A DNA stretch of 64,000 bases, taken from contig JANFOG010000004.1 of the NCBI GenBank assembly GCA_024336345.1, positions 2,108,001 to 2,172,000 on the forward strand. Reading direction: 5' to 3'. The translations under genes and the position numbers were made by a program. This DNA comes from Mariannaea sp. PMI_226. Its lineage: Eukaryota; Ascomycota; Sordariomycetes; Hypocreales; Nectriaceae. The first letter of the stretch is position 1; each line of letters starts with the position of its first letter. The notes under the pieces are model-generated. The model did no database searches. It was not told the DNA's origin and saw only the letters and a list, made by a program, of their open reading frames with translations. Below are positions 1 through 13,430 of this stretch, piece by piece.

Positions 1-972
1 GAGCGTGCCAAGCTTCATCTGTTCGACGATGAGTTGCGAGCTCTGGAAGAAGCCACGCGGTCCAAGAACGCCAGAATCGCCGAGGAGGGCCTGGAGATGC
101 AGAAGCTCGGTCATCTTGTAGACAAGTTCAACAAGGAGCAGCAGAACGCGGCTGAGAATGTAGCTCACCTCGAGGAGGAGTATGAGTGGATTCACGATGA
201 GAAGGACAAGTTCGGCCGCAGCGGTACGCCATATGATTTCCGTGGTCAAAATATCGGCGAACTGAAGGCTACCCTGCGTAACCTGACCGAGCGGTTCCAG
301 GGGATGAAGAAGAAGATCAACCCCAAGGTCATGAACATGATTGACAGTGTGGAGAAGAAGGAAGTTTCGCTTAAGCACATGATCAAGACTGTTATTCGAG
401 ACAAGCGGAAGATTGAGGAGACCATTGTCAGTCTAGATGACTACAAGAAGAAGGCTCTTCACGAAACATGGGAGAAGGTGAACGGTGACTTCGGTAACAT
501 CTTTGCAGAGCTTCTCCCTGGCGGTAGCTTTGCTAAATTGGATCCCCCAGAGGGCAAAACCATCAGCGACGGTCTCGAGGTCAAAGTCTGTTTGGGTAAG
601 GTCTGGAAGCAGAGCTTGACTGAGCTGAGTGGTGGTCAGAGGTATGAATTTCTCCATCCGTTACGAACTAAACTGTATTCAGAAGCAGGATGCTAACCTA
701 CACGTAGATCTCTCGTCGCCTTGTCGCTCATCATGGCTCTACTCCAATTCAAGCCTGCGCCGATGTATATCCTTGACGAGGTCGATGCGGCGCTTGATCT
801 ATCGCACACGCAAAATATTGGCCGCCTCATCAAGACTCGCTTCAAGGGCTCACAGTTCATCGTCGTCAGTCTCAAGGATGGCATGTTCCAGAATGCGAAC
901 CGTATCTTCCGGACGCGATTCAGCGAGGGCACCAGTATGGTCCAAGCCCTAACCCCTGCAGACATGAGATAA
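1..972 (+). CDS. SMC2: Condensin ATPase subunit SMC2, C-terminal part (5' end outside window)
   Basis: SMC2 pairs with SMC4 as the ATPase core of condensin, which compacts mitotic chromosomes. The frame is open from base 1. Exons are 1-641 and 708-972; the 66-bp intron has GTATGA, a TGCTAAC branch site and TAG. The visible protein is the end of the coiled coil followed by the C-terminal ATPase lobe. The ABC signature [14 protein letters not shown] is assembled across the intron. Walker B follows as [12 protein letters not shown], then the D-loop region, and the protein ends TPADMR. SMC2 rather than SMC1, 3 or 4 is my reading of the region before the signature ([16 protein letters not shown]) and of the short tail. 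The hinge and N-terminal lobe must lie to the left of the window. It is convergent with the MOSC gene, with 294 bp between stops. Confidence 0.93.
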
Positions 973-1266
973 ATGGGTGTTACGAATGTCTTCCTTCGGC
1001 GTGTATATATGCTTTTGTGCATGAGATATGACGGAACATATGGTGTATCTTTCGTGTCTTGGACTTGTGTGGCATCGGGCTGGCGTGGGTTGGTGGTTTG
1101 ACAAGATACCTGTTGAGGTGTTAAATAGGGACACGGGATACATGCGTGTGATTTGAATTAATGAATATATTGGTACATTTGCTCAGCCTTCTTTTATCTA
1201 TAAACCCTAGTCCAATCTCTTGCGACGTCATACAGATTGATGTTCTGGGTATCTGTTCCTGTGGCG

Positions 1267-2957
1267 CTATTGTTGCGTATTGGTTTCTCGAAGCAAGTCT
1301 CCTTTTAAGATTTCTATTTCCATGCCGACTTCGATGTAAGATACAATCTCATCGGAGCCGGTATTTGGAGGAAAGACGGGACAGAGCTGAACGCCAAGGC
1401 AGCCGCTCTTGGGAGCCTCTTCGTCGACGTTGCGAAACTTCCTGAGCGCACGGTCTGGCTCAACCTTATGCCGAATGCCCGTGTTAGGATCCACGTTTGG
1501 CAGCTTGCATCTAAGTAGATAAACAGGGATTGTCAGTCTCGTATGGTAAACCCGTTTCCAACGGTATTGCGAGGGGGGCAACGAGGAATCAAATCAGGTT
1601 TGCTCTGGATATTAATAACTTACCGAGTAGTTCGACAAGCAACCTCCAGCTGACACTCCTCACTAGTAGACGGGTTTTTGAGATTGATGGTTTTCCAGGC
1701 ATCTTCCTCATATTTGTCACTGCCAGTAACTAAATAGGGCAGTCAGGATGGAAGAGATTCGTACGCAGTACAAAAGGAAGAATGACGCACCGATGATGTT
1801 GGGCCGAAACCTCCGTGCATCGAGACACTTCATAGTCTCATCTTTGAGGATCAGGGTATCGAGATCTTGCATACTGCTCAAGCCAAGCAAGTTCAGCGGA
1901 TACTAAATATTGTTCCCGCGTCAGGTTAGGGGAGTCCACATCGCATAAAACAACGACTTACATCATCTTGAAAGTTAAGAGCTGGCTTACATCCAGGCAT
2001 ATCGTTCGGTCGAGCGCCATGGGTAACATCCCTTTGCTGCGATGGATCAATCCTAAATATGCCTAACCTGTGCTTGGCGCCCAGATATCGAGAAAGTTCC
2101 ATTGGGATCTCACTTTCCAGGTTTAGGGCGGTAGCGACATCCGTCCAGACCTTTATATCTGCGTATGAATATCCTCGAGCCTTGATTTCACTTTGAGAAG
2201 GAAATGCGACGGGTAACATGAACTCCTTTTCAGGGATGGCATGGAAGCCACGGCTGACCTTCGCGGCCAGCCACTGAGTCAACCCTTTCCAGCCGTTGTC
2301 GATCCATGGGAACCTCACCACGAGGAACGCCTCTTCCACTTTGCCTAATTGCCTGCTCGTTTTGCCAGCGTCAGGGACCCAAAGATCAACACAGACATTA
2401 GCTAAGAGAGGCAGTTGTCTTTGAGTCAAGAACTCCCAGGCAGGCCTGCTATTAGCATCACCAATTCCGGGGCTGGATGCAGGTCGTGGAGACCGCTGCT
2501 GGGCAAACGTGTACAGGCGGTCGTATTGGAACCCTGTGTCTAGGACTCGGCTTCGGCGAACTTCAATGCCCTTGCACGACTTGATAGGATAAATATGCAA
2601 GCTCTGAACATGGGGTGGCTTGCCGGGTTGGGAGCTGTGGACGCCAGACGACTGGGCCCGGAGGTTGGAGCGCCGCCTTGGAGAGAGGCCGATCCGGGAG
2701 TGGGTCTGACGGAGGGCGTCGCTGCGTTCCACCGGGATCGGTGGGAAGAGGATGAAGACGGGGACAAAGAATGCGACCAGGGTGACGACCAAGAGAAGCA
2801 ATGAGACGGCGTCAAACTTGTACAGCGCTTCGGACAGCTTGGCTGTCGTCATATAACGGCCGAGCCGCTCAGAAAACGCCGCTGGAGAGTCATGACCTTG
2901 CATGGCAGCAGCGGCAGCTGTAAGCTCTCCCTGCAGGCCGAAGCCAGATCCAGACAT
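1267..2957 (-). CDS. MOSC-domain molybdenum protein, mARC-like, membrane-anchored
   Basis: The family binds molybdenum cofactor and, in the mARC branch, reduces N-hydroxylated compounds together with cytochrome b5 and its reductase. Exons in coding order are 2957-1962, 1902-1791, 1729-1624 and 1510-1267, giving 485 aa. The chosen start is MSGSGFG at 2957; the frame is open further upstream to 3074 but that part looks non-coding. A hydrophobic segment near residues 53-72 (LLLLVVTLVAFFVPVFILF) is a probable membrane anchor. The MOSC N-terminal beta-barrel starts at HIYPIKSCKGIEV. In the last exon RCKLPNVDPNTG matches the mARC Mo-ligand cysteine motif. Family assignment is strong; substrate and membrane (outer mitochondrial in animal mARC) are inferred. 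An unusually alanine-rich segment precedes the anchor. Confidence 0.88.
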
Positions 2958-5900
2958 TCCAAGCTCACTTGTGCGTATCGATTGGTGCAAGTGTGAGATG
3001 ACTTCGAGGGTGTGGAAACAAAAAGGCGGTATTGGCAAGCCGACCGGACAATAACGGGTATTCAAGGGCTTCAAAAACGGGCCTGTGGCGAGTTCCTACC
3101 CGATATCCGTTTGGAAAAGTCAATTGATCCGTCCTGGCTTGGTTTTTTTTTTTGGTCTGGTATTTGAAGTTGGGAGATTCGAGAATATGACCCTTTCTTG
3201 GTCAGAAGTTGAGTCACTGTTGCAGTTGAGGAGTCAGACTACGAAGCCACTATGTAGGTAGGTACCTGCTACAGATGACGGGGAAGGGAGTACGGAGCAG
3301 TTTCATGCGAAACAATAAGTTGCACTTGGGCGCCTCCTTTGTCCAAGTGCTTTCCTCAGGTCCCCTCGGGTTCCTTGGTACACTACTACCTTGACATATG
3401 TAGATCCACTTTCCCAAAGGAGCCTGCCAGCCGCCCGTAGTGTCCGTTCTTTCCGGTTCCAATTCCTTTGCTAGCACTGGTATCTGGGCGCTACCTCATA
3501 CATGTCGCGACGCATCAATTGTTTGAGAAACGTATGGTGTTGCTGAAGGGAAGAAGGCCCAATAAGTCTGCATAGGTTGTATGTACAGAGTGGTATTTCG
3601 TAATGATGTAGGGCAGGGAGGTACCTGGCGGGTATTGAGCCAGTATTGGTCAATTTGGTACAAAAATTCTATACTGGTTGGTAGTTACCAACTTTGCCAA
3701 CCTACCTACCTAAGGTATTGTATGTGCCTCGCTCGTAACACGTGAGCCTCGCGCCTTGGGAACCATACATATATGCTAGTTTAGCTGCAGCAACACATCT
3801 GAGAAGGGACGCAGTCTGCGTCATGGTGGAGTGCAAATCGACATGAAATGATCGATTACAGGTTCACGCAAGATTCGGACAGGAAAATGCCGGTCAGGTA
3901 CAGGGTAGTTTAAGGACGGCCACTTGACACGCAGCACACATGAATATTATCCACTTGGTATCAAAAACTGCAGCTGCGTTGCTGAAAAGCACGTATATAA
4001 CGGAGTGATTGGCTCTCGTGTCTGTGTGTTTGCAGGCGGCATGAGAGATAGTGTGGGAGGGTCTGCTGAAAACTGAAACCTAGGCCAAGAGGACCACAGA
4101 TCTTGGACCGTTGAAATCCAAAGCGACGAATGACAGCAACATCATATCAAAATAGGTGAGGGTCCAGACGGACGGCCAAAATGCACAATCAAGGCCAGCC
4201 AAAGCGCAAAGTGGACATCTGCATTCAAAAATGTCCATAGCTGTAGGGTAGTTGCTTTGTGCCCGAACACGATATTCGGTACTCTAGCAAAAGCGATCCC
4301 CCGCCCAAAGAGGCAGTGGTTTACTAGCTCAATATGCAATTTCCAAGCACTCACCGGACAATGAAACAATGTGTACTGTATCTGGCTTGATCTTAACAAC
4401 TGGCTGGAGGGTTGAAGACAGATAACTTGGTTGTTTCACTCTCTCGCATTTTTGGGGCTCAATGGCTGGCCTGGTGCGGCTCACTAGACCCACAGCCATG
4501 CTGAGCTCTGAGGTTACAGTAGCTTGCAAATTGTCGCAGCCACAGTACTGTAGGTGTATTTGTCCTTTGTAGGGTGTCAGCTCAGCCAGCCAAACTAGGG
4601 TTATATTAGTTCTCCCCCTTCTTCTCATCGTCAGGTCAAACTGAAGGGGAAACGGAGGAGGGAAGGATGATCGCTGCGATGTTAATACGGAGTGCTTTCG
4701 TACACGAGAGGTACGCGGAGATTCCTGTTGTCCCCCAAACCCACCGACCCCACTCTACTATGTAAGATGATCTTAAGCCAAGCCGTCCTGTTGACTTCGT
4801 CCTTCGTTCGAGTTGGCCCATGCATGGACTCGGACCGTCATGCCGGGGTTTTTGAAATAATCTACCCCCCTCTTGACACTCGATGGCTTGGAGCTGAAAA
4901 TGCTGTCATCAGATGTTCCTGGACAGTCTGCACAGCGAAAACTGCAGACCTCCCCTGTGAGAGATACAGGGCAGATAATTTTGGGGCGCATCCCGCCCGG
5001 GCCACGAAACCCCAGGTTCTTATTCCAAATGTTCAACTCTCTCATGCCCTTTCCAGCCATGTTTCGAGGGGGGAACAACTGATGTACCTCGTATCTACCT
5101 ACTTCCCTACCGTACCTACCGTCTACGGTGCCTAGGGGCCATAGTATGCATGCACTTGCCGCGTTATTCTCCCCGAAACCAACAAGGAGAACAAACCACG
5201 CCACCTTTTCCGCAATATCACCCTTGTTTTCCGCACACTGCCTATTATACGGAGTCGTATGGAGTAATGACTCGTAGGTTTACTAGTGATGACTAACCTG
5301 TAAACGATATGCACACCGGGCATAGAAGGCAATTCGTGATTGGGAGGTAGGACAGTACATGATCCGTAACGTTGTTGTCACGTTGTCTGCTTGTGGGCGG
5401 AAACTAATGGAAATTAATTATGCCCAATATATATTTGTTGGACGGTTCATAAAAAGACAGCCACAGGCCGACCAAAAATAGGCCTTCCACTGCCGATTGC
5501 CACGTAAGTACTGCTGTATACAGTACACTGGGTCCATTCCGTTTTAACTCATTACAACAGTCTTGTGCGACCAAAACAAGATGGGATGAAGGATGAAGGA
5601 TGGATGGTGCGTTAAGGGCGACCAGCTGGGGGGGCCTGCATTCTGCATTCGCGCCTCCGCAGTGGGCGGGACGCGTGCTGCTGGTTAGAAGTTGGGTCCT
5701 GGGTGACAGCGGCCCACTGCCTGCATGCGCAGGAGGACACTTGCATGGGATCAGCCATCAACACGCACCCCACTCGCCATTCATGATGTAACACCGTCGT
5801 GTGCGTATTCAGTCCACCGTTTGTTTTCAAGGCCAAGGCATGCCAGACAGATGCTAGATGTCTGTACATTCAGTGTGTTGGAGGGGGGGGCAGAGGCTAC

Positions 5901-8900
5901 CCAAATGCGCGAGTGAGCCGGCAGGTAGAGGGATGGTTGGTTGATTTCATAGGTGGTTCCACCTAACTTGAAGATGCAGGGTAGACCTTGGGGAGATTAG
6001 AGTGGACGCTGGTGAGACACAGCGAAGAGCTACATGTGTACTGTAGATACAACCCGAAAAAAAAGGGCCTGTTAAGCTTGTGGTGCCCAACCGTGGGGCC
6101 ATTGGCACCATCGAAGGCTGTTCGGACTGGCTATTGTGCCCCTAGAAAAGAGGCTTCACGATGCCAAAGGCCGCCTCGAAATAGGAGAAATGTATAGAGT
6201 AGTGAGTCCATAAGTACCCATGTAACACAGTAGTTTATTGCTAGCATCGGGATCCATCTAAGCACCAGTCCCGTCACATAGGCATGAATTGGGACTTGGG
6301 GAGGGGGGGCTTCGGAGATGATATCTCCTTCGCCCAGGTCAATTGCCTTCCAAAGGTAATTATGTAACTGCAGCCGCCATGTTGGGTAACATGGCGTAAG
6401 TACATCGGGTTCAATGGGCAGTCAGTTTGCGGGTACTATAATTACATTTGCAACGTGCGACTACGGCACAATTTAGCGGCATGTAATATCTGGCAGTACT
6501 TCACGCTAACTTCCTTGGTGGCTATATTCCAAGACTGTTATGATGATGGCTTGTTTGAGTCGGGAAGAAGAGCCAAAGGTCCGTCCCTAGGGTTCCAACA
6601 TCGAAACCTCCTGTGCAGGTAAATAAACAATGAGAGAAAAAGAAACGGTCTAACTATAGTGAGGTACCATGCTAGTCAGGTAGTAAATATTCATGGAACA
6701 CACTAAGTAGAAAAGACATCTGGCAATTGGCTTATCAAAGCCAGGCACTTGGAGTTTAGCGGGAGCTACTCAGTATAGGAGATTTAGGAGTTGGTACGTA
6801 CAGAGTGATGATTTTGGTGATCAAATGGGATTGTTGGAAAGAGACCATGACTGCTGCATCTACCGGTACTACATAGCACATCAGGGGGCATTAGTACCGT
6901 ACCTACGCAAGGAGACCCCAAAAAAGAGCCTAAGGCACGCACATGCTGTGTAGTGCCGTACATACATAGTAATCAGTATTGACGCCATTTGGAGGGACTA
7001 GCCCTGGTCAACAGTTCAGGAGGGGCGAGGGACGGCTGGATTTTAGCCATCCATGAAAAAGCCACGGACGAGACTACATGACAGCTTAAAATGAGTACCT
7101 TTCGTCAATGCGTTACTCCGTTCAGATACTATATCCGTAAATGGTCTTTCGATATAATCATTGCCCCGGGATTTCACATTGTCTGTGTGCACATGTACGG
7201 ACTATTGCTGTTGTAGGTCGCCTATATTGGGTTTCTTTCTCTACTTATCGAAATGTCTCTTCCTCCGCACAACATACTTATCAATGCCGCCCACCCTCAT
7301 GGCTCAGTACCTAGACAGAAAGCTTCTAGACCCCGGCGCCCCCAGCTCTATCCCTGTAACTCCCTTGCCTTGGAGCTGGGTTGACGCCAACAAGACCGTC
7401 AGATTTCCTCTTCGAGCCAGCGACTGCAATACCCTGGCCTATTGACACTGATTGCCTCGGACCTGTGGCTCCGAGTGGAGAAGTCTTGCATCTCCTTACC
7501 ACTGTGAATCGAAAGCAAGGTTGCTAGCCCCCTGCTCGGAGTTGTAGACTTGGCGCCGGTGCCAACCTTTAGCTTCGCTCTAAAGCTTTCGTTGCATGGT
7601 GCTTGCCCTCTCGTCAGACCACTTTGACACCTGCAAATGGTCGAGGCTGCAGGTCGAGCTCGTTGAGAGTCGGGGTGGGATGTGCATTTCGGAGAAGAGG
7701 TAGGGACCGCATTCCGTGCGGGATTACGTACCCTGGCTGCAAGGAGCTAGGCGGTAAGTGGGTAGGCATCACACTTCTCACGCTGCTCACACTTCTCACA
7801 ATTCTCACCCCTGTGCCTTTGTTTGGTATGGTGCAGAGCCCTGCGGGCGCGGTAAATTCTAATGAGGCAAAGGTGATTTTCGCATTCCGACGGGGGCCGT
7901 GACTGTTAGTACGTACGGTACTCCGCTCGGAGTGCACTTGCGTAAGTATTGGAATTTGCATGGGGATTTCTTTTTCCCCAGTGTGACGCTGATGAATACC
8001 AGTTTAGGTTTTTTTTTTTTTTGCCATGATTCAGGCCGGGGATCTCTTTCCCAATGTCCCGAGTTGCTCCCCTTCTTTTGGAAGGCACTAACTACCTCCA
8101 TGGGTAAGTTACTAGGACCTCTGTCGTGATTGCCGTAGAGGAGAGCAACGCCACTATTGAACACTCGTGAGAGACTGTCAGGAGGCACGATAGGACCTTT
8201 CTCTATTTACCTGTAAAGTGCAGTTGGTATCTTCTCAATGCACGTAAGTACCTTACTTTATGCATGTACGGACGTACGTGCCTAAAAGTAGGTGCACATG
8301 AGGAGACACTACTTGATATATATGTATACTTCCCTCCCAGAAGTCAGGTAAGCTGCACAGATGTTGTAGGGAGGAAGGGAATAAAGGAGTGCAAGATACG
8401 TAGGATAAGGATCCCATCCACCATGTCACCCTGTCCTGTCCGGGTACCTAGCAACCTGGGTAAAGTACCCAGATAATATTGCGATCAATGTTGTTGTGCA
8501 GACTGATCTTTCGGTACGACGAGGTGTTCCTCCTAGCGGCAAGGCATGGAACACTATCTGCCCTCAAATCAACTTCAGAATGATCTTGCCGGCTGTACTC
8601 GGATTGAACAACGAAATACCTTGATGGAGATGGGATCTATCAATACGACCAACTTTGTTGCGTCCAATACATGCGCTGATGCACGTTGGGCAAGCATGGT
8701 ATCAGGTACCGTCAGAGTACTTTTCAAAAGAGACTGAATCGTACACCAATCATCCTTGGTTTGAATGTACTATGATTCAGTACTGAACGGGTTGCCGATA
8801 GTATCAGCGTACCTTGTCCAACAAACCGCACCGACGCTGTACTGTGTACGACATTGAACATAATCAAGATGTGCAGAGCAAGCCGGAATGAGATCTCACG

Positions 8901-11340
8901 ATTCTCGCCTTGCATGGGATTGGCCAACTAATGATACGGAGCCGTTCGACTTGATGAACCACTCGTCCGAACCGGTCTTCCAGGTGGAGCCAATGGTTCC
9001 CTGGGCGGATTCACTCATTGACTAAAACCAGTGAAGATTATCATCCGCCTGAGCACCAAAATGACTTCTTGTTCGTGACATCGAACTCTCTTCGGAAGAT
9101 GTTGTCGATATGTACACAGAGCTCAATCATTGCGAGGTAAGAACAATAACTTAATGGGTCTCTCAGGTCGGGGGATTCACATCTACAAGATAGAAACGGC
9201 GTACGCAAAATCCCATCAAATGCTTCCGATGCCGCGGACATACCTTTCTTTAGCTTGAGAGCTTGGGTTGTCAGCGCTCCTGATCCGTGCCACGAACGAA
9301 TCACGGACGCCTTGTTGGCACACATTTGCCATAGACCCAGTATTGCCAACCCATATGCGGTACATGTTTGTTTATACACGCACACAGTCGCTAATGACGC
9401 CCTGGCGACCTAGTAAGAGCCAGTCTGCTGTGGACTCTTGTTGGATGCAACTGTGAGGTGCCATGTGAGATAGAACATCATCCAGTATCGTTGTGTCAGG
9501 TTAGTGGCGCGTTGGGTATTATGAGAGTAACTAATCTGTAGACGCTTTGAAGGACCTGGACCTCAGCATGAGATGGATCATGCATCGCTCGGCTCAACAA
9601 CTGCAGTTTTATCAATGATAGTTTGATGGCATACTGGCAATGAACCGGAAAGTCATCACATCGGCCATCCGGAGCATTTTTTTTTTTGCAAGTATGTTGA
9701 ACCTATGTTTCGGGGTTATACAATGAGTGATTGCGGCAGTTGGGTGATGTTGGAGCGTATGGCCACTTTTCCATTACAAGGCTCACACACATCCCGTTTC
9801 TCCCTGGCCTGTATATCAGTCAACTCGCTCCTGACCATACCTCGACACCCTGCTCAGCCACCCAACTTGGAATGACGGCCTGAGGTAAAGGGCCGACGTC
9901 AAATTTATCCATGCTTCCTTGGCATCGGCGCAGGCGGCTGAGATCGGAACAGCCCGCTACGTTCGGTCCTCCGCCTCCGTATGTGCTCTGAACCGGCCGA
10001 ACCAAGGGAATTGGGTTTTGGTGTACAACGAAATCCGTGCAATATCCCGAGCCCGTGCGGCCACGCCCTAATGGCTTTTTTCAACAGGCCAAGCGCCCCA
10101 TCAGAGATTGTTCATTGTTGGCGCAAAGTCAAAACGAAGCCATGACGGCGCGGTGTCGCTGCTGTGCCTGGCCACGCGATGGCCCATGAGGGGGTTGGGA
10201 GCAAAAGTTGATCCGAGCGTCCAGACGCCTCTTGGTGTGGGAGATTGTCACAAGTTGGGACAGATTTCATCATCGAGAGCTGTTCAGGCAATTCAAAATA
10301 ATGAAGTGACTATGGTAATCCTATAAGCAGACGGGGACCCTATCAGATCGTCGTCTACTCCATGTTCTTCTGTACGAAGTACTCCGTGCAGGGCGACAGG
10401 GGAGCCATGGACGGCTGTTACACTAGGATACCCTGTCACACCAGCGTTAACTACAGAACTGCTAACCTTGGAATGCTGAGGGACGAGGCGGCAGAGAAGG
10501 ATGAGATGAGATGAGGGGATTATGCCAACTGTTAGTTACAAGGGTGAGCCCTTGGAACGGTTGACTCTTCTCATCTCTCTCTCCTGTTTCCCGGGAATAG
10601 GCAACAAATGAAGAGGAAGGGAAACGAATTTTGGAAGAGGTGTCTGACACAACCCTTCCAAAGCACTCATATCGACGGGTCATTTGAGCTTTTCCGATTC
10701 TAGAACGTTCAGATGCTCCCCCTCCCCCTTCAAGCGCCGCTGCATCACTGTCCGTGTTGGTTTGTTTACATGCCCTGGTCGCGGCCATTTCCAAGACTAG
10801 GCCCTCTGGTGCGACTGAGCTGGAGAAAAGAGAGTGGTCGAAGCCAGAACAGGTGATATGAAGGGAGGACCAAGCAGTTAACTACGACGTACTGATCATG
10901 TAGTTTGTACGCTGACGCCAAAGACGCCACGGCGGCCTGATCCGCCGAATCTCGAAACGTTCAGCTCAGAGCCCAGCCAATTACTATAGTCTATTGTTAA
11001 GACGAAGTGAGAGGGGCATAGGCATTCAAGGTATAGGCTAACATTTGAGGACAAGGGATAATTATTCGAATGCCGTTAGCAGGTCCAGCTGGGAGGTCTC
11101 CTTTCCGCTGCGTTAAGCTCTTTTAGACGGATATTCTGTAAGAGTGCAGCGTATGATCCCGATGCTCGACCTGTACTATAGAGTATCATCCCCTTCTGAG
11201 CAAATCAGCAAATGACGGACAGAGCAGCCCCCGACTTAGGATCATAAAACCCAGAGAAAGTCCCAATCTCTTGAGATTGAGGTACTGTACAGAGGGGAAA
11301 AAGAACAGTAGGGCCAGGGTTGGCCGATAATTCTATGGTG
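2958..11340. other. Gene-poor region, about 8.4 kb, no supported gene
   Basis: Open frames here are at most about 150 codons, overlap on both strands and show no motif I recognise. Splicing neighbouring frames by hand gave no family resemblance. Base composition is close to the rest of the window, so this is not an obvious AT-rich RIP-mutated block. The first few hundred bases hold the MOSC promoter. Repeated TACCTAC/GTAGGTA words occur near 3254, 3700 and 5093. The minus strand around 8890-9400 has somewhat gene-like frames, for example a short one beginning MSESAQGTIGSTWKTG near 9020, which may be a decayed gene, but I cannot name it. Confidence 0.6.
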
Positions 11341-13430
11341 CAAGGCACATGCTAGGTCAATCAGCATCCTTGCCGTTACTGGGGTTTCCTCCGTTCTTCT
11401 CCCCTCTGGGTCTCATCAATCCAGCTCTCAAAGCCGGTCCTGACGCTTATTGGAAGAGCATTATGAGCGTTATTCGCCCACTATTCTTGATCCATTGCCC
11501 ATCGCCGGCTTTTTTACTAGGCCGTGGTGATTTTTCCCAATTACTTGGTGCTCAAGCCACCATCGGGGCACCCACTTCTTATCTCTTTGAGCCAGCCCAT
11601 TTAGTACCCAGTTATGACACTTCACATCGGGAACTAGACATCGTGGGCACCACTAATTTCTTGCTCTGTAACTTACGACACCGACCTCTTTGCAAGCCAC
11701 GACGCCCGAGCTCAATGAAGAATTCTGCCTCTTGGTTTTCTTCATCAATACGTATTTCTGGCATCTCTAGTGCATACCCATGTCCTCCCCCCCACTACTT
11801 CTTCTGAGTAGACCTTTGTCACGTTTATCTCACTCATACGCTTCACTCCCTAATCTGTACTATTCCCCAACTTTTCCTCTCTGCTTGCGCTTCTCTCACA
11901 CTCTCACATTATTCGTTGACTGGTACTTAGCTTCGTCTGGCCAGCATCTACTGTTGTAGACTCATACAAACCATATCCAACTTAGACCTTCACTCGCAAC
12001 AACCAACGAAGTAAAGAAAAGCACTTTGGCACTACCGGGCTGTCAACCCAACGACACTACTCTCACCTGGTTCTGTTAGTCCCCTGGTCACCCCTCCAGT
12101 GCCACACTGTTGGTCCTGCACGCCTGGACCCCTCAAAGCCAAGTGGCCTGGTCTCCTTGAACTACTATCCGTGGAGAAAGTCCGCTCTCGTTGCAGAGGC
12201 TAGGCTGAGTTAGTTTTATGTTGGTGGGTTTCCAAAGACCCACGATCATCGGTCGACGCCCCGTCAAGTCTGCATGCGACAGCACTCTCCCGCAGGATAC
12301 AACATCATCACTTTTGGCTTCATTTCCAGGGGTGGCTTTTCCCAACCCAATTGGATCAACGTTGCCAATAAGCCATCGACGACAGACGGACCGCCCCCCG
12401 CTGTTTGCTTAGACTTTGAATGGTTGGTCCCCCCCCTGATTTGGTCCCGGCTTCCCGCCTCACTTCTGCCCTACAAAGTGCCCTGGGACTTCTCCATCAT
12501 CGAGAATCCTCTTCCCTGCTGCTGTCACTTCCAATACAGTACTGTGTACTTCCAGGACGTAACAAGCTTGTCTCCGCTCCTCAGCTGCCGTACTTGTACC
12601 CATATCTACGCCATACCGGCGGCTGTCAACAAACCCCTCTTACATATTACTTGAACAATTATCCCAGATAGGCACCCCCCCACCAGTGACCAGACGACTC
12701 CCTTGCAACCCACGTTTCACTAAGCCGCGGACATCTTGCCGCTTTCCTGGATCTATCCGTGAGCTTGAGGTCCGTTGTCAACAATTGTCGTCCCTGTAGC
12801 TTTCTTTTTAGCCCCAAAGCTATGGGCATCTCTTGGCCAGGCCACAGTTTGTCAGACTTGATCCTCACTGCGCAGCTTGACCTCCACTCCCTATCCTGTC
12901 CCGTCCCATCCCCTCCATCCCATTTCGTTCTTTTGTTTCCTCTCTTCCAGGCCCTTACCACTCCGCCGGTTTTTCACCAGGGGTCTTGAATATAGACCAG
13001 GGCTTGGCCTGGCCTGGTTGACCACTTCTACGAGCAACAAAGCAGAAATTGGCATCTGACCCCTTGAAATTCTCTGCCTACCCTTGTCACCTCCAGTATC
13101 ACTGAGTACCACAGTAGGCACGTTTCCCTGTGGCCGATTCTAGCTTGCTCATACCTATCTACCTTATAAGTTCATATATTCCTATCCGTCCCTGGAATCT
13201 GACAGCTCGGAGCCCCGGAACTGGCATTCTCTGGCAGAACATTGAGCTCCCCGCCAACCCAATCGCTCTGAGCCAACGACAGATGCCAGTTTGGTTCTTG
13301 GCCCAAATAAGACCACGTTCTCTGGAACTGGAAGAATGCAAACCCCGCTCCCAGTAGTTGCTCTGTACTGGCAAAGGGCGTTTCTTATCTTCTCTGATAC
13401 AACCGACTGAGCCGTGATTCGTTTGCTGTC
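11341..13430 (+). promoter_or_regulatory. Pyrimidine-rich upstream region and probable long 5' leader of the Zn2Cys6 gene
   Basis: From about 11.8 kb to the ATG at 13431 the plus strand is rich in C and T and contains CT-rich runs, as is common in promoters and leaders of filamentous fungi. Several ATG-initiated frames precede the main start, including 12274-12654 (126 codons) and 12420-12671. If transcribed, they would be upstream ORFs. No transcription start can be fixed from sequence. The 152-codon frame at 11349-11807 has no recognisable motif and is not called as a gene. Confidence 0.4.

Noticed and set aside
4692..5204. Overlapping frames of about 145 codons on both strands
   Set aside because: They overlap in opposite directions, carry no recognisable motif and have no supporting context.
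11349..11807. 152-codon plus-strand frame before the transcription factor
   Set aside because: No family motif, composition follows the C/T-rich DNA, and no plausible splice partners.
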